From Pholiota molesta (taxonomy: Eukaryota > Basidiomycota > Agaricomycetes > Agaricales > Strophariaceae): a stretch of 64,000 nt of DNA. A program made the translations under genes and the position numbers. Below the pieces are notes generated by a model. It was not told where the DNA came from. It saw only the letters and a program-made list of their open reading frames with translations, and did not search any database. The number at the start of each line of letters is the position of its first letter. The stretch's first letter is position 1. Positions 33,040 through 44,697 of this stretch are shown in pieces. The stretch is taken from assembly GCA_014925825.1 (NCBI GenBank), contig JACGCK010000072.1, positions 1 through 64,000 of the forward strand, read 5' to 3'.

Positions 33040-34421
33040 GTGGACGCCGCCAATACGATGGACCAAACCTATAACCAAATCGCTCTCGAAACCGCAGGTC
33101 ACTCCCTCGTTGGAATGCACCCGGTCAAGTTCGTCGACGAATCCTTGCCTTGGAACACATCCACGCCGGAGGCCTACAAAGAAAAGGCTGCTACGAAAAG
33201 TCGCCTGACGAGATTGCGGTTGGTTCCTTGCAAACCAGGGAAGTTTGAGAGCATGATGAACACACCATTTGTGAGTTGACAAATGATCTTGACAAGAAAC
33301 TTACATTGTATTTCCTGAAGAATTCATACCAAGAAGTCTCCTCGCGTACGGCCCCCGAGGCTGATATATATCATATACTCGAAGACGCAAAGGTCGAGCA
33401 TGTGGCATCAATGCGTCTCCGCAGCGACCTCCAGACCGAGACGCAGACCTGGTTCTCCGAACTCACTCACAATTCGCGCCTCCGGAATCCTGCTAGGATG
33501 GTCTGCCATCGCATCGTCCTCGATACCGTCGCTCGTGACCTATCGACCTTTTCTTGGTGCAAAGTACTGCTCTCATGCGTGGCGGATGCCGTCGAAGGTG
33601 CGCGTATCGTCCTTTTCAGGCGAGCGATGCTAATCGCGTGTCTACCAGGCGCGCAGCAAGCATACGCAGCAGCCGGCGTCCTACACCGCGATATCAGCTC
33701 TAGCAATATAACGATAGCTAAAGACAAGAAAACTCAAGAACGGAGGGGTATCCTCATCGACTGGGACATGTCCTCCCTTTCACAAACGCACGAAGGCGAA
33801 GCGCACGCCAGACGAATCGTAAGTTAGTCCATGCATACTATCAACCCCATCACGATGACCGCCGCCTCGCACACAGGGCACCTGGGCATTCACCTCCGCA
33901 ACTATCTCTCGCACCCCCGGCCGCGCGGCACACACCCTCTGGGATTCCACCGAGTCCGCCTTCTGGGTCCTCCTCCACCACGCCCTACACTACCTCAAAC
34001 ACACCTCCGCCCCGCACCCCCTCCACCACCTCCTCACGCGCCTCTTCCATGAAAGGCCGGCGACGTGCGTTAGCCACAAGGAGACCGTGCTCATCTTCTG
34101 CGCCATACGGCGCAAACACAAAATACTCCCCCAGTTCCGGATACCCGGGCTCAACGCCGCCCTGGAGGACCTCGGGGGATCTTTGACTTCCGCTATCAGC
34201 CGGAAGAGTCGGAGGTGGCACCGCCGGACCAGGAGCGCTTTCCCGAGCTTCTCCGGCAGACGGCCTTGGGGATGGCGCCTCTCTGTGTGACACCGACGGG
34301 ATTGGTATCGCCCACCAACGATTCCACGCCACCCGCTGATTCCGAGGAGTGGCAGGCCGCGAAGGTCGATACTGGGAAGACGGACTTCTACCGGATGCCG
34401 TCCTCAACCTTCAGGTACTGA
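33040..34421 (+). pseudogene. FunK1-like kinase unit 1 (two lesions)
   Basis: It matches units 2 and 5: N-terminal MDQTYNQIALETAGHS, then FSELTH, ARDLSTFSWCKVLLSCVADA, catalytic loop VLHRDISSSN, ILIDWDM and GTWAFTSA. Two faults are visible. The first intron has shrunk to 26 bp (33271-33296), too short to splice, and its reading-through frame meets a stop after PFVS. A one-base deletion in the G-run at 34174-34178 (CTCGGGGGATC; other units have CTCGGAGGGATC) shifts the C-terminal lobe out of frame. The downstream homology VTPTGLVSPTNDS...FRY persists to 34421. An internal start (33276) could give a truncated product. Confidence 0.75.
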
Positions 34422-34638
34422 GGAATCCACCGAGGTGAAGCGGCTTCAGGTCATAAGAATAAGAGTTGGGAACTCGATGACCCGTCATTTAGATGGGTCT
34501 TCAATATATTTTATAGTGATCCAGAGAGCAGAAGAAAGAGCCGTTGCTAAAGAAGCAGCGCAAGGTGTAATTCGTAGATCGGATAGTAAAAGTAGCTAGA
34601 TTGTTGCACGTAAGGACTTTTATACAAACCAGCCCAGG

Positions 34639-34690
34639 CATATATAGGTGTCTATTCTTGGACCACCGTTGCCATCAGTCCAACTTGAGC
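34639..34690 (+). promoter_or_regulatory. Conserved TATA block of kinase unit 2
   Basis: CATATATAGG followed by TGTCTATTCTTGGACCACCG, nearly the same as upstream of units 1 and 5. It lies about 350 bp before the ATG, so either the leader is long or another start site exists. Confidence 0.4.
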
Positions 34691-34995
34691 AAAACTTGAG
34701 TCCAACATTCATGTCCCTCATCACGCTCGAGCGCCCTGTTCGCCCAACACCTGCCATTTTAGCCACGAGCACAGGCAGGTGCTAGCATTCGGTTTCCGAC
34801 GCTTTCTTTGCTGGATGTCAATGCAAACCAACGCGCGTGGCATAATCGAGATGTACTACCTATGCGAGGGGAAGCCAACCCTGAACGCGGCGATTCATTA
34901 TTCTCCACGCGACTTCCGCCCCTCCAAAGCCACCTATCGAACCCCCTATTCCACAAACACCCATCGCTCGCAAAGCTGTAACCCAGCCCTTCTCG

Positions 34996-36464
34996 GTGGA
35001 CGCCACGAATACGATGGACCAAATCTATGGACACATCGCCCTCCGAGTCGAAACCACAGCTCACTCCATCATTGGACTGCACCCGGTCAAGTTCCTCGAT
35101 GAATTCTTGCCTGGGGACACATATACGCCGGAAGCCTCCCAAGAAAAGGCTCCTACGAAAAGTCATCTGACGAAATTACGGTTGGTCCCTTCCAAACCGG
35201 GGAAGTTTGTGAGCATGATGTGCGCACCATTTGTGAGTTGACAAATGATCTTAAGAGTCGAGACATTCTCTCGCATGCCCTGATCCTGCTAAAGACAAGA
35301 AACTTACAACGTGTTTCCTGAAGGATTTACACCAAGAAGTCCTATCCTCACGTACGGCCCCAGAGGCTGATATATATCAGATACTCGAAGACGCGAAGGT
35401 CCATGTAGCATCAATGCGTCTCAGCCCTGACATCGACAGTCTCGAGACCAAAACGCAGACCTGGTTTTCCGAACTCACTCACAATTCGTGCCACCGGACA
35501 CCTGCTAGGATGCTTTGCCATCGCATAGTCCTCGACACCGTCGCTCGTGACCTATCGACCTTTTCTTGGTGCAAAGTCCTAGTGTCATGTGTTGCGGATG
35601 CCGTCGAAGGTGCGTGTATCGTCCATTTTCAGGCGAGCGAAGCTAATCGAGTGTCTACTAGGCGTGCAGCAAGCATACGCTGCAGCAGGCGTCCTACACC
35701 GCGATATCAGCGCAAGCAATATAACGATAGTCACAGACAAGAAAACCAAAGAACGGAGGGGCGTCCTCATCGACTGGGATATGACCTTGCTTTCCCAGAA
35801 CCATGAAGGTGAAGCGCACGCCAGACGAATCGTAAGTAACGGTCCATGCATGGCGTCAACGTCACGATTACTGACGCCCTGCATAAAGGGCACCTGGGCA
35901 TTCATATCCGCAAAAATCTCGAGTACTCCTCACCGTGTGGCACACACCCTCTGGGATGACATGGAGTCCGCTTTCTGGGTCCTCATCTACCACGCTCTCC
36001 TGTACCTGAAACACGACTACAACCCTGGGGCTCTCCACCACATCCGGCAGATGCTCTTTGTCACTAAACTTTGTGAAGTTGACGGGTCTGTGACCGGCGG
36101 TGATGAGAAGAAGACGGTGATGGCCTTTTGCTTCATGGGGCGTGGTTACTCGAAACTGCCTCGGTTTAAGGTAGATGGTCTCAACGACGTCCTGGAGACA
36201 CTCGGAGGGATCTTCGACTTTCGCTATGACTCGAACAGACCTAAGGAGTTGGACGATCCCGACCAAGAGCGCTTTCCTAACCTCCTTCGTCATACGGCCA
36301 TGACGATGAAGCCTCTCGGTATAACACCGACTGGATTGGTATCGCTCTCCAACGATTCGGAACCGCCTGCTGATCCTAAGGAGTGGCAGGCTGCGAAGGT
36401 TGATACCGTTAAGACGGACTTCTACCCCATGCCTTGGTCCTCAGCGCCAGCCTTCATGTCCTGA
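34996..36464 (+). CDS. FunK1-like (fungal-type) protein kinase, unit 2, fully open
   Basis: Four exons join in phase, 34996-35232, 35300-35609, 35662-35831 and 35889-36464, for 430 residues. Motifs: LDEFLPGDT and TPEA in the N-terminal part; HRIVLDTVARDLSTFSWCK before the catalytic loop; GVLHRDISASNITI (Asp and Asn of HRDxxxxN); GVLIDWDM, where DWD stands in the DFG position; TWAFISA; and WDDMESAFWVLIYHALLYLK. A Pro-rich tail follows (VTPTGLVS). These match the fungal-type kinase (FunK1, PF17667) C-lobe pattern. At 430 residues it is short for the family, and I cannot see a glycine-rich loop or obvious VAIK lysine, so ATP binding is doubtful. A second in-frame ATG lies at 35014. Confidence 0.8.
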
Positions 36465-36670
36465 GGAATCCACTGAGGTGAAGCGGCTTCAGGTCGCAAG
36501 AATAAGAGTTGGGAGCTCGATGATCCGTCATTTAGATGGGTCTTCAATGAGCAAGCTTTCTGACATCAGCGAGCCAGAGAAAGGGCCATTGCTAAAGACG
36601 CATCGTAGATGGGATAGTAAGTAAGTAGCTAGATTATTGCACGTATCGTTTGCGTACAAACCAGCCCCAG

Positions 36671-36690
36671 GCATATATAGGCGTCTACAG
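36671..36690 (+). promoter_or_regulatory. TATA block of kinase unit 3
   Basis: GCATATATAGGCGTCTACAG, a variant of the block upstream of the other units. Confidence 0.35.
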
Positions 36691-36761
36691 GTGTCGAAAC
36701 GAACACCGACGCCGGCCGCCACCGTCACCGGCGGCCAGATCACCGCTCACGCAGCCCTCGT

Positions 36762-38163
36762 CATGTCCACGGTCTCGCGCACCCACTTCTTCTCCACGTT
36801 GCTTGAACTTCTGGGGCGCTATGCCCGCCTCATCCGCTGGGACCGTCGCGGCGCCGTCGTCACGCGCCAGCTCGACTACACCACGCGCCCCGCACTCATC
36901 TTCAACAACTTCAACGATACAATTTAAAATTATATCTGCGCTGCAGCCAGCTCATGCCGTGGCAGAGCGGGTTCGCTTCGCCGGAGATATCCCCGCCCGC
37001 GGCTGATATATGAGTATCGGGTACTCGACAAAGCGCAGGTCGCCCATGTGGCATCCATGCGTCTCGGCGGCGACGTCGCTGGTCTGGAGCGCAGACCTCA
37101 TTGTCCGAGCTCACTCACGGTTCGCACCACCAGAAACCTGCTAGGAATCGGATGGTTTGCCATCGCATCGTCCTCGACACTCTCGCTGGCGACCTATCGA
37201 CCTTTTCTTGGTGCAAAGCCCTACTGTCATGCGTCGCGGATGCCGTCGAAGGTGCGTGTATCATACATTTTCAGGCGAGAAATGCTAATCGCGTCTTTAC
37301 TAGGCGCGCAGCAAGCATACACAGCAGCCGGTGTCCTACACCGTGATATCAGCACTGGCAATATCATGATAGTTCAAGACAAGAAAACCAAAGAACGGAG
37401 GGGTGTCCTCATCGACTGGGATAGGTCCTTAATTTCGCAAGGTGAAGCGCATGCCGGACGAATTGTAAGTCACAGTCCACGCATGCTATCAACGCCACGA
37501 TGACTGACGCCTTGCATACAGGGCACCTGGGCATTCACCTCCGCACAAATCCTGTGTACCTCAGGTCCTGTGGAACATACACCTTGGGATGATATGGAGT
37601 CTGCTTTCTGGGTCCTCCTCCACGTGGCTCTGCGGTACCTAAAACATGACTACGATCCTCACCCTCTTTTCCTTCTCCTCCAGCAGCTCTTCGACACTAG
37701 AGCTGTAAAAAAAGATGGGTCTGTGATAGGCGGTTATAATAAGCGGGCGATGATAATGGCTTGCATTTATAGGCATACTCACTTCATGCTTCCTGAGTTT
37801 GTGGTACCTGGTCTCAACAAAGCCCTAGAGGATTTCGGACGTGTCTTCAAATCTCGCTATCTGGTGTTAAAAAAGCCGGATTTGGATGAGCCAGAGTCGG
37901 AAGAGCCGGACTTGGAACAGGTGAAATTGCAAGAGCCGAAGTTGCAAGAGCCAAAGTTGGCAGAGCCGGACCTGAAGTGCATTCCTGAGCTCCTTCGTCA
38001 TATGGCCTTGACTATGAAGCCTCTCTCCGTGACACCGACTGGATTGGTATCGCCCACCAACGATTCGGAACCACCCGCTGATCCTAAGGAGTGTCAGTCT
38101 GCGAAGGTTGGCACTGTTAAGACGGACTTCTACCCCATGCCGTTCTCAGACTTCAAGTACTGA
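36762..38163 (+). pseudogene. FunK1-like kinase unit 3 (broken N-lobe, intact C-lobe)
   Basis: The 5' part encodes a segment absent from units 1, 2, 5 and 6: GGQITAHAALV, then YARLIRWDRRGAVVTRQLDY, a classic FunK1 N-lobe signature. It stops at 36925. Frameshifts and a stop then break the link near 37005 (GATATATGAG) and 37085. From ATG 37101 three exons stay open (37101-37251, 37304-37464, 37522-38163; 317 residues), with VLHRDISTGN, VLIDWDR and a Glu/Pro/Lys repeat (KLQEPKLQEPKLAEP) near the end. It may make a C-lobe-only protein, but no complete kinase. Confidence 0.68.
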
Positions 38164-38386
38164 GGAATCCACCGAGGTGAAGCGGCTTCAGGTCATAAGA
38201 ATAGGAGTTGGGAGCTCGATGATCTGTCATTTAGATGGGTCTTCGACGAACAAGCTTTCTTACATTACCATCCAGAGAAAGGACCGTTGCTAAAGATTCA
38301 AGAAGCGGCACAAGGTGCAATCGTATATCGGATAGTAAGTAGCTAGACCATTGCACACATCCTTTATGTACTACAAACCAGCCCCA

Positions 38387-38400
38387 TGCATATATAGGTA
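38387..38400 (+). promoter_or_regulatory. TATA block of kinase unit 4
   Basis: TGCATATATAGGTA, within the same upstream context (ACCAGCCCCA) as in the other units; only about 15 bp before the first ATG of the unit 4 model. Confidence 0.35.
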
Positions 38401-38411
38401 GGTGTCTACAG

Positions 38412-39894
38412 GTGTCGAAACGAATGCCGACTCTGAATCCGGCCACCACACCCGCGGCCAGATCACCGCTCACGCAGCCCTCGCCACGTCCACGGCCGGC
38501 CTCGCGAACCCAGTTCTTCTCCGCGTTGCTTCTGGGGCGCCCCGCCCGCCTCATCCGCTGGGAGCGTCGTGGACTCGTGGCGCCGTCGTCACGCGCCAGT
38601 TCGACTACACCATGCGCCCCGCCCTCATCTTCACCAACTTCAACAATCTATTATATGTTTCTGCGCTGCAGCCAGCAGCCAGCTCACACCATGGGCGTGG
38701 CAGAGCGTCGCCGGAGATATTTCCACGTACATACGGCGCCCGCGGCTGATATATATCGGGTACTTACTCGACAAAGCGCAGGTCACCCGCCCATGTGGCA
38801 TCCATGCATCTCGGCGGCGACGTCGCCCGGCGGCCTGGAGCCCGAAACGCAGACCTCGTTGTCCAAACGCACTCACAATCCGTGCCACCAGAAACCTCTA
38901 CATAGAATAGTTTGCCATCGCATCGTTCTCGATACCGTCGCTCGTGACCTATCGACCTTTTCTTGGTGCAAAATACTGCTGTCATGTGTTGCGGATGCTG
39001 TCGAAGATGCTGTCGAAGGTGTGCGTATCATCTATTTTCAGGCGAGCGATGCTAATCGCGTCTTTACTAGGGGCGCAGCAAGCATATACAGCCGGTATCC
39101 AACACCGCGATATCAGCGCTGGCAATATAACGATAGTCAAAGAATGGAGGGGTGTGAGGGGTGTCCTCATCGACTGGGATATGACCTTGCTTCCGCAGAA
39201 GCATGAAGGTGAAGTGCGTATTGGACGAATCGTAAGTTACAGCCCATGCATGATATCAACGTCATGATGACTGACGCCTTACATACAGGGCACCTGGGCA
39301 TTCACCTCCGCAAAAATCCTGAGTACCCCAGGCCGTGTGGCATACACCCTGTGGGATGACATGGAGTCTGCCTTCTGGGTCCTCGTATACCACGCTCTGC
39401 GGTACCTAAAACATGACTACGAGCCCCACCCTCTTTCCCTTCTCCTCCAGCAGCTCTTCACCACCAGAGTCGTTAAACAAAACGGGTCTGTAATAGGCGG
39501 TCGTTTCAAGAAGACGGTCATGGGTTTTTGCACCCTCGGACGTATGGACGAGCAGCTTCCGCATTTTGGGGTAAATGGTCTCGATGAGGCCCTGCAGCAA
39601 CTTGGCGCTATCTTCGACGCCCGCTATGCACCTCAGAGGCCGGAGCAGAAGGACATTAAGGAAATTTCAGGCCTTCTTCGTCATATGGCCAGGACTATGG
39701 CGCCTCTCTCCATGACGCCGACTGCATTGGTATCACCCACCAACGATTCCGAACCACCCACTGATCCTAAGGCGCGGCAGCCCGTGAAGGTTGATACTGT
39801 TGTGGACTTTTACACCCCATGCCTTGGTCCTCAGCCTTCAGGTCCTGAGGAATCCACTGAGGTGAAGCGGCTTCAGGTCATAAGAACAACATAA
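38412..39894 (+). CDS. FunK1-like kinase unit 4 (open but scrambled)
   Basis: Three exons join in phase (38412-39018, 39071-39231, 39289-39894; 457 residues). The N-lobe keeps only ARLIRWERRG, after which the frame drifts (VTRQFDY lies in another frame). It is again out of frame across AGHPPMWHPC before returning at ETQTSLSKRTHN. The C-lobe is good: ARDLSTFSWCK, GIQHRDISAGN, VLIDWDM, TWAFTSAKIL and WDDMESAFWVLVYHAL. The usual ending is shifted, so the frame reads through to 39894 as PEESTEVKRLQVIRTT. It is either a decaying gene that happens to stay open or a neofunctionalised product. Confidence 0.55.
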
Positions 39895-40484
39895 GTTGAA
39901 CATAAGAATAAGATTTGGGAGCTCGATGATCCGTCATTTAGATGGGTCTTTGATATTTCATAGTGATATAGAGAGCAGAAGAAGAAGGAAGAGCCGTTGC
40001 TAAAGAAGCAGTGCAAGGTGCAATTGTAGATCGGATAGTAAGTAGCTAGATTATTGCACGTACTTATCGTTATGCAAACCAGCCATAAACCAGCCCCAGG
40101 CAAATAGAGTATAGGTGTCTATTCTTGGACCACCGTTGCCATGGCCCATCAGTCCAACTTGAGTCCAAGACTCCAAGTTTCCAACATTCATGTCCCTCAT
40201 CACGCTCGAGCACCCTGTTCACCCAAGACCTGCCACTGTGGGCACGAGCACAGGCAGCTGCTAGCAATTGGTTTCTGACGCTTTCTTTGCTGAATGCAAA
40301 ACATCGTGCGTGGCATCATCGAGATGTACCTATTATGCGAGGAACCCAACCTTGGAGGTGACGCAAAGGCGACGACTCGGACTCATTATTCTCCACGCAA
40401 CTTTCGCGCCTGCAAAGTCACCTACTGAACCCCCTATTCCACAAACACCCATTGCTCGCAAAGTTGTAACCCAGCCCCAATACG

Positions 40485-41956
40485 ATGAACCCAATCTATG
40501 AAGAAATCACCCTCGAAACTACAGGTCACTCCCTCATTGGAATGCACCCGGTCGGATGCCTCGACGAATTCTTGCCTTGGGACACACTTACGCCGGAGGC
40601 CTACAAAGAAACGGTTTCTAGGAAAAGTCATCTGACGAAATTGCGGTTCAAGTTGGTCCCTTCCAAACCGGGGAATTTCGAGAGCACGATGTACCCACCA
40701 TTTGTGAGTTGATACATGATCCTAAAAGTGGAGGCGTTCTCTCGCATTCCCTGATCGAATGGACAAGAAACTTACGAGGTGTTTCCTAAAGAATTCATGG
40801 CAGGAAGTCTCCTCATGTACGGCGCCCGAGGCTGACATATATCAGATACTCGAAGACACAAATGTCGAGCATGTGGCATCAAAACGTCTTAGCGGTGACA
40901 TCGACGCCCTCGAGACCAAAGCGCAGACCTGTTTTTCCGACCTCACTCACAGCTCGCGCCACCGAAAACCTGCTAGGATACCACTTTGCCATCGTATCGT
41001 CCTCAATACTGTCGCTCGTGACCTATCGACCTTTTCTTGGTGCAAAGTACTGCTGTCATGTGTTGCGGATGCTGTCGAAGGTGCGCGTAACGTACACTTT
41101 CAGGCGAGCAATGCTGACCGAGTGTCTACTAGGTGCCCAGCAAGCATACGCAGCCGGCATCCTACACCGTGATATCAGCGTTGGCAATATAACAATAGTT
41201 CAAGACAAGAAAACCAAAGAACAGAGGGGTGTCCTTATCGACTGGGACATGTCCTTGCTTGCGAAGCATGAAGTTGAAGCACAAGCCAGACGAATCGTAA
41301 GTTATGGACCAATGTCCATGCATGCTAGTACATCACGATGACTGATGCCTTACATGCAGGGCACCTGGGCATTCACCTCCGCAAAAATCCTGAGAACTCC
41401 TCACCGTGTGGCGCATACCCTTTGGGATGATATGGAGTCTGCTTTCTGGGTCCTCATATACCTGGCTCTGCTGTACCTGAAACACGACTACAAGCCTGGG
41501 GCTCTTTTTCACATCCGGCAGAGGCTCTTTGACGCTAAAGTTTGTGAAGCTGATGGGTCTGTGACTGGCGGTCATGCGAAGAAGACGGTGATGGCCTTTT
41601 GCACCTTTGAGTGTAGTCAGGAAGTGCTTCCTTCGTTTGGGGTACTTGGTCTCAACATAACCCTGGAGAAACTCGGAAGTATCTTTGATGTTTTCTGGCG
41701 GGCGCCGAGACCTAAGGCATGGAAAATGCCGGAGTTGGAAAAGCCGAAGTTGGTAGAGCCAGACCAGAAGTGCATTCCTGACCTCCTTCGTCGTGCGGCC
41801 ATGACTATGGAGCCTCTCTCCGTCACACCGACTGGATTGGCATCGCCCACCAACGATTCCAAACCACCTGCTAATCCTAAGGAGTGGCAGTCCGCGAATG
41901 TTGATACTGTCAAGGTGGACTTGCACCCCATGCCTTATGCTCTGATCCTCAGATAG
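40485..41956 (+). CDS. FunK1-like (fungal-type) protein kinase, unit 5, fully open
   Basis: Four in-phase exons (40485-40703, 40768-41080, 41133-41296, 41360-41956) give 430 residues. N-terminal MNPIYEEITLETTGHSLIG and CLDEFLPWDTLTPEAYKE; then EADIYQILED, HRIVLNTVARDLSTFSWCK, GILHRDISVGNITI, GVLIDWDM, GTWAFTSAKILRTP, WDDMESAFWVLIYLALLYLK. The tail has KPKLVEPDQKC and VTPTGLASPTNDS. Intron positions match unit 2 exactly. Like unit 2 it lacks the FunK1 RLIRWDRSGA N-lobe segment. Its upstream block has lost the TATATA core (CAAATAGAGTATAGG near 40101). No stop or frameshift seen. Confidence 0.8.
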
Positions 41957-42620
41957 TTTGGAGCTTGATGATCCATCATTTAGATGGCTCTTCAATGAGC
42001 AAGCATTCTTACCTTAGCGATCCGCTGGAGAATGGCCAGAAAGAGCAGAAAAAAGAGCCGGTGCCTAAGAAGCAGCATGAGTTGCAATCATAGAGGGCAG
42101 TCGGATAGTAGCTAGATCATTGGACTACTAGTATCTACCCATCATGTATTCTGTAGATAGCCAATTGAATTTACGAACACATTGTAAATATGTGTCTATT
42201 TTTGGACGGCGTTTGCCATTGGGTTGCCTCAGTTCAACGTTCTTCAACCAACGTCAAACCAACGTTTAACGTTTTAACATTCATGTCTTGTTCATGTCCC
42301 CTCCTCCTCATCACTTCAAGTTGGTCATCACGCTCGAGCACCCTGCTTGCCCAAGACCTGCAACTTGCGACACGAGCTAGGCAGGTGCTAGCAATTGGTT
42401 TCCGACACTTTCATTGCTGGAAGCAAATCAACGCGCATCAGCATGTCATTATCGAGATGTGCTTATGCGAGAAAGCCAACCCTGGACGCAGCGAATCATT
42501 ATTCTGCACGCGACTTCGACACCTCCAAAGACACCTACTGAGCTCTTATTCAATAATTACCCATCGCTTGCAAAGCTGTAAATCGCTGATCAGTCGTTCT
42601 CGTTAGACACCACGGATACG

Positions 42621-43883
42621 ATGGACCAAATCTATGAAGAAATTACCCTCCAAACCACAGGTCACTGCCTCGTTGGAATGCACCCGGTCGAGTTCCTCGA
42701 TGAATTCTTGCCTTGGGACACACCTACGCCGGAGGCCTACAAAGAAACGGCTCCTGGGAAAAGTCGTCTGACGAAATTGCCGTTCAAGTTGGTCTCCTCG
42801 CGTACGGCGCCCGAGGCTGACATATATCGGATACTCGAAGACACAAAGGTCGAGCATGTGGCATCAACACGTCTTAGTGGTGACATCGACGCCCTCGAGA
42901 CCAAAGCGCAGGCCTGTTTTTCCGACCTCACTCACAGCTCGCGCCACCGGAAACCTGCTAGGATACCACTTTGCCATCGTATCGTCCTCAATACTGTCGC
43001 CCGTGACCTATCGACCTTTTCTTGGTGCAAAGTACTGCTGTCATGTGTTGCGGATGCTGTCGAAGGTGCGCGTAACGTACACTTTCAGGCGAGCGATGCT
43101 AACCGAGTGTCTAGTATACGAGGACCCAGAAAGCAGATTCCATATCATCCCAAGGTGTATGTTCCACAGGACCTGAGGTACACAGGATTTTTGCGGAGAT
43201 GAATGCCCAGGTGCCCTGTATACCAGGCATCAGTCATCATGACGTTGATATCATGGATTGTAACTTACGATTCGTCGAATACGCGCTTCACCTTCATGCT
43301 TCTGCGAAAGCAAGGACATATCCCAGTCGATAAGGACACCCCTCCGTTCTTTGGTTTCCTTGTCTTGAACTATCGTTATATTACCAGTGCTGATATCGCG
43401 GTGTAGGACACCGGCTGCGTGTGCTTCCTGGGCACCTAGTACTACCTGGCTTTGATGTTCCTGCAACACAACTACAAGCCTAGGGCTCTTCACCAAACCC
43501 GGCAGCGGCTCTTCGACAACACAGTTCGTGAAACTGATGGGTCTGTGACTGGCGGTCATGAGAAGCGGTTGGTGATAATGGCTTGCATCCATAGGTTCAC
43601 TCGCTTCACGCTTCCTCTGTTTGGGGTACCTGGTCTCAACAAAGCCCTGGAGGATTTCGGACGTGTCTTTGAATTTCGCTATCTGGAAGAGCCGGTGTTG
43701 GATGAGCCAGAGTCGGAAGAGCCAGATTCGGAAGAGCCGGACTTGGAACAGGCGAAATTGCAAAAGCCGAAGTTGGCAGAGCCGGACCAGAAGTGTATTC
43801 CTGACCTCCTTCGTCGTGTGGCCTTGACTATGAAGCCTCTCTCCATAACGCCGACTGGATTGATGTCACCCACCATTGAATGA
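42621..43883 (+). pseudogene. FunK1-like kinase unit 6, catalytic exon inverted in place
   Basis: The 5' exon (42621-43065) is open and close to unit 5, but it lacks the first intron and the residues around it (LVPSKPGNFE...CFLKNSWQE are deleted). The segment from about 43113 to 43438 is reversed. On the minus strand it reads AGVLHRDISTGNITI, GVLIDWDMSLLSQ, an intron, then the TWAF and WDDMES region. The 3' part (43440-43883) is plus strand again (RLFDNTVRETDGSVTGGH, GLNKALEDFGRVFEFRY). The catalytic loop is therefore not translated in any plus-strand product. The 5' part resembles unit 5 and the 3' part unit 3, so the unit is also a mosaic. Confidence 0.8.
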
Positions 43884-44697
43884 TTCCAAACCACACGCTG
43901 ATCCTACGAAGCGGCAGCCGGTGGATATTAAGACTGTTAAGAAGGACGTCGACGGAATACGCCTGAGTGCGGCAGAATCAGGTCGAAAGAGTTCGGAGCT
44001 CGATGATCAATCGTTTAGATGGCTCCGGAGCTCGATGATCAATCGTTAAGATGGCTCTTCAATGAGCGAGCGTTCAACGAGCAAGCGTTCTCACCTTGAC
44101 GATCCAGCGGGTGCCCAGAAACAGCCGGCGCATCAGAAACAGCGCCGTGTGCAATCGTAAAGGGCAGTCGGATAGTAGTAGCTAGAATATTGTATGGATG
44201 GTGGACTAAGATTCGGAACTTATATCGTTCAGCAGCACATAAGTAACTCTGTATGATCTGGTCTTGGGCGTGCAGACAGTAGGAAACGTGCGCAAGGCAG
44301 TCAATTTCCTATGTACTTGAAGGCCGCCTTGCAGGCACATTACGGGACGTCGCTGCTGTCCTCACACCGTGGACGTGCCCTGGATGATATGGCGGCCCGT
44401 CTCAAAGACAATGCCTGCATTGGTATCCAGCTGTATCCAGCTTTACAATTCGATAAAATTCCGATCGGCATGCAAAGGAAGCTGGGATGTACTTTATATT
44501 AGATTCATGAATAGAGCCTATCCAGTCGATAAGTTGAAAATAGAGTTCATTGCAATATAGTACTATATAGGTGAAATGGGCAAGAAAGATGTCGTTAGAT
44601 GGTCGTTACAAGAAATGAGCGTAGATGTTCCAAAATCAAAATCAAAAATACGAGATAGTAATAACAACAAGAAAGTGAAAAAGTAACGAGAAAAGAA
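43884..44697. other. End of kinase array and spacer
   Basis: Up to about 44165 this is the 3' flank typical of each unit (GAGCTCGATGATC...TTTAGATGG, here duplicated at 44000 and 44030). Beyond it, small open frames (44311-44502, 44369-44560) overlap in two frames and show no domain. No gene is supported. Confidence 0.45.

Noticed and set aside
44311..44560. Two small plus-strand frames after the kinase array
   Set aside because: Overlapping in different frames, short, and no homology recognised.
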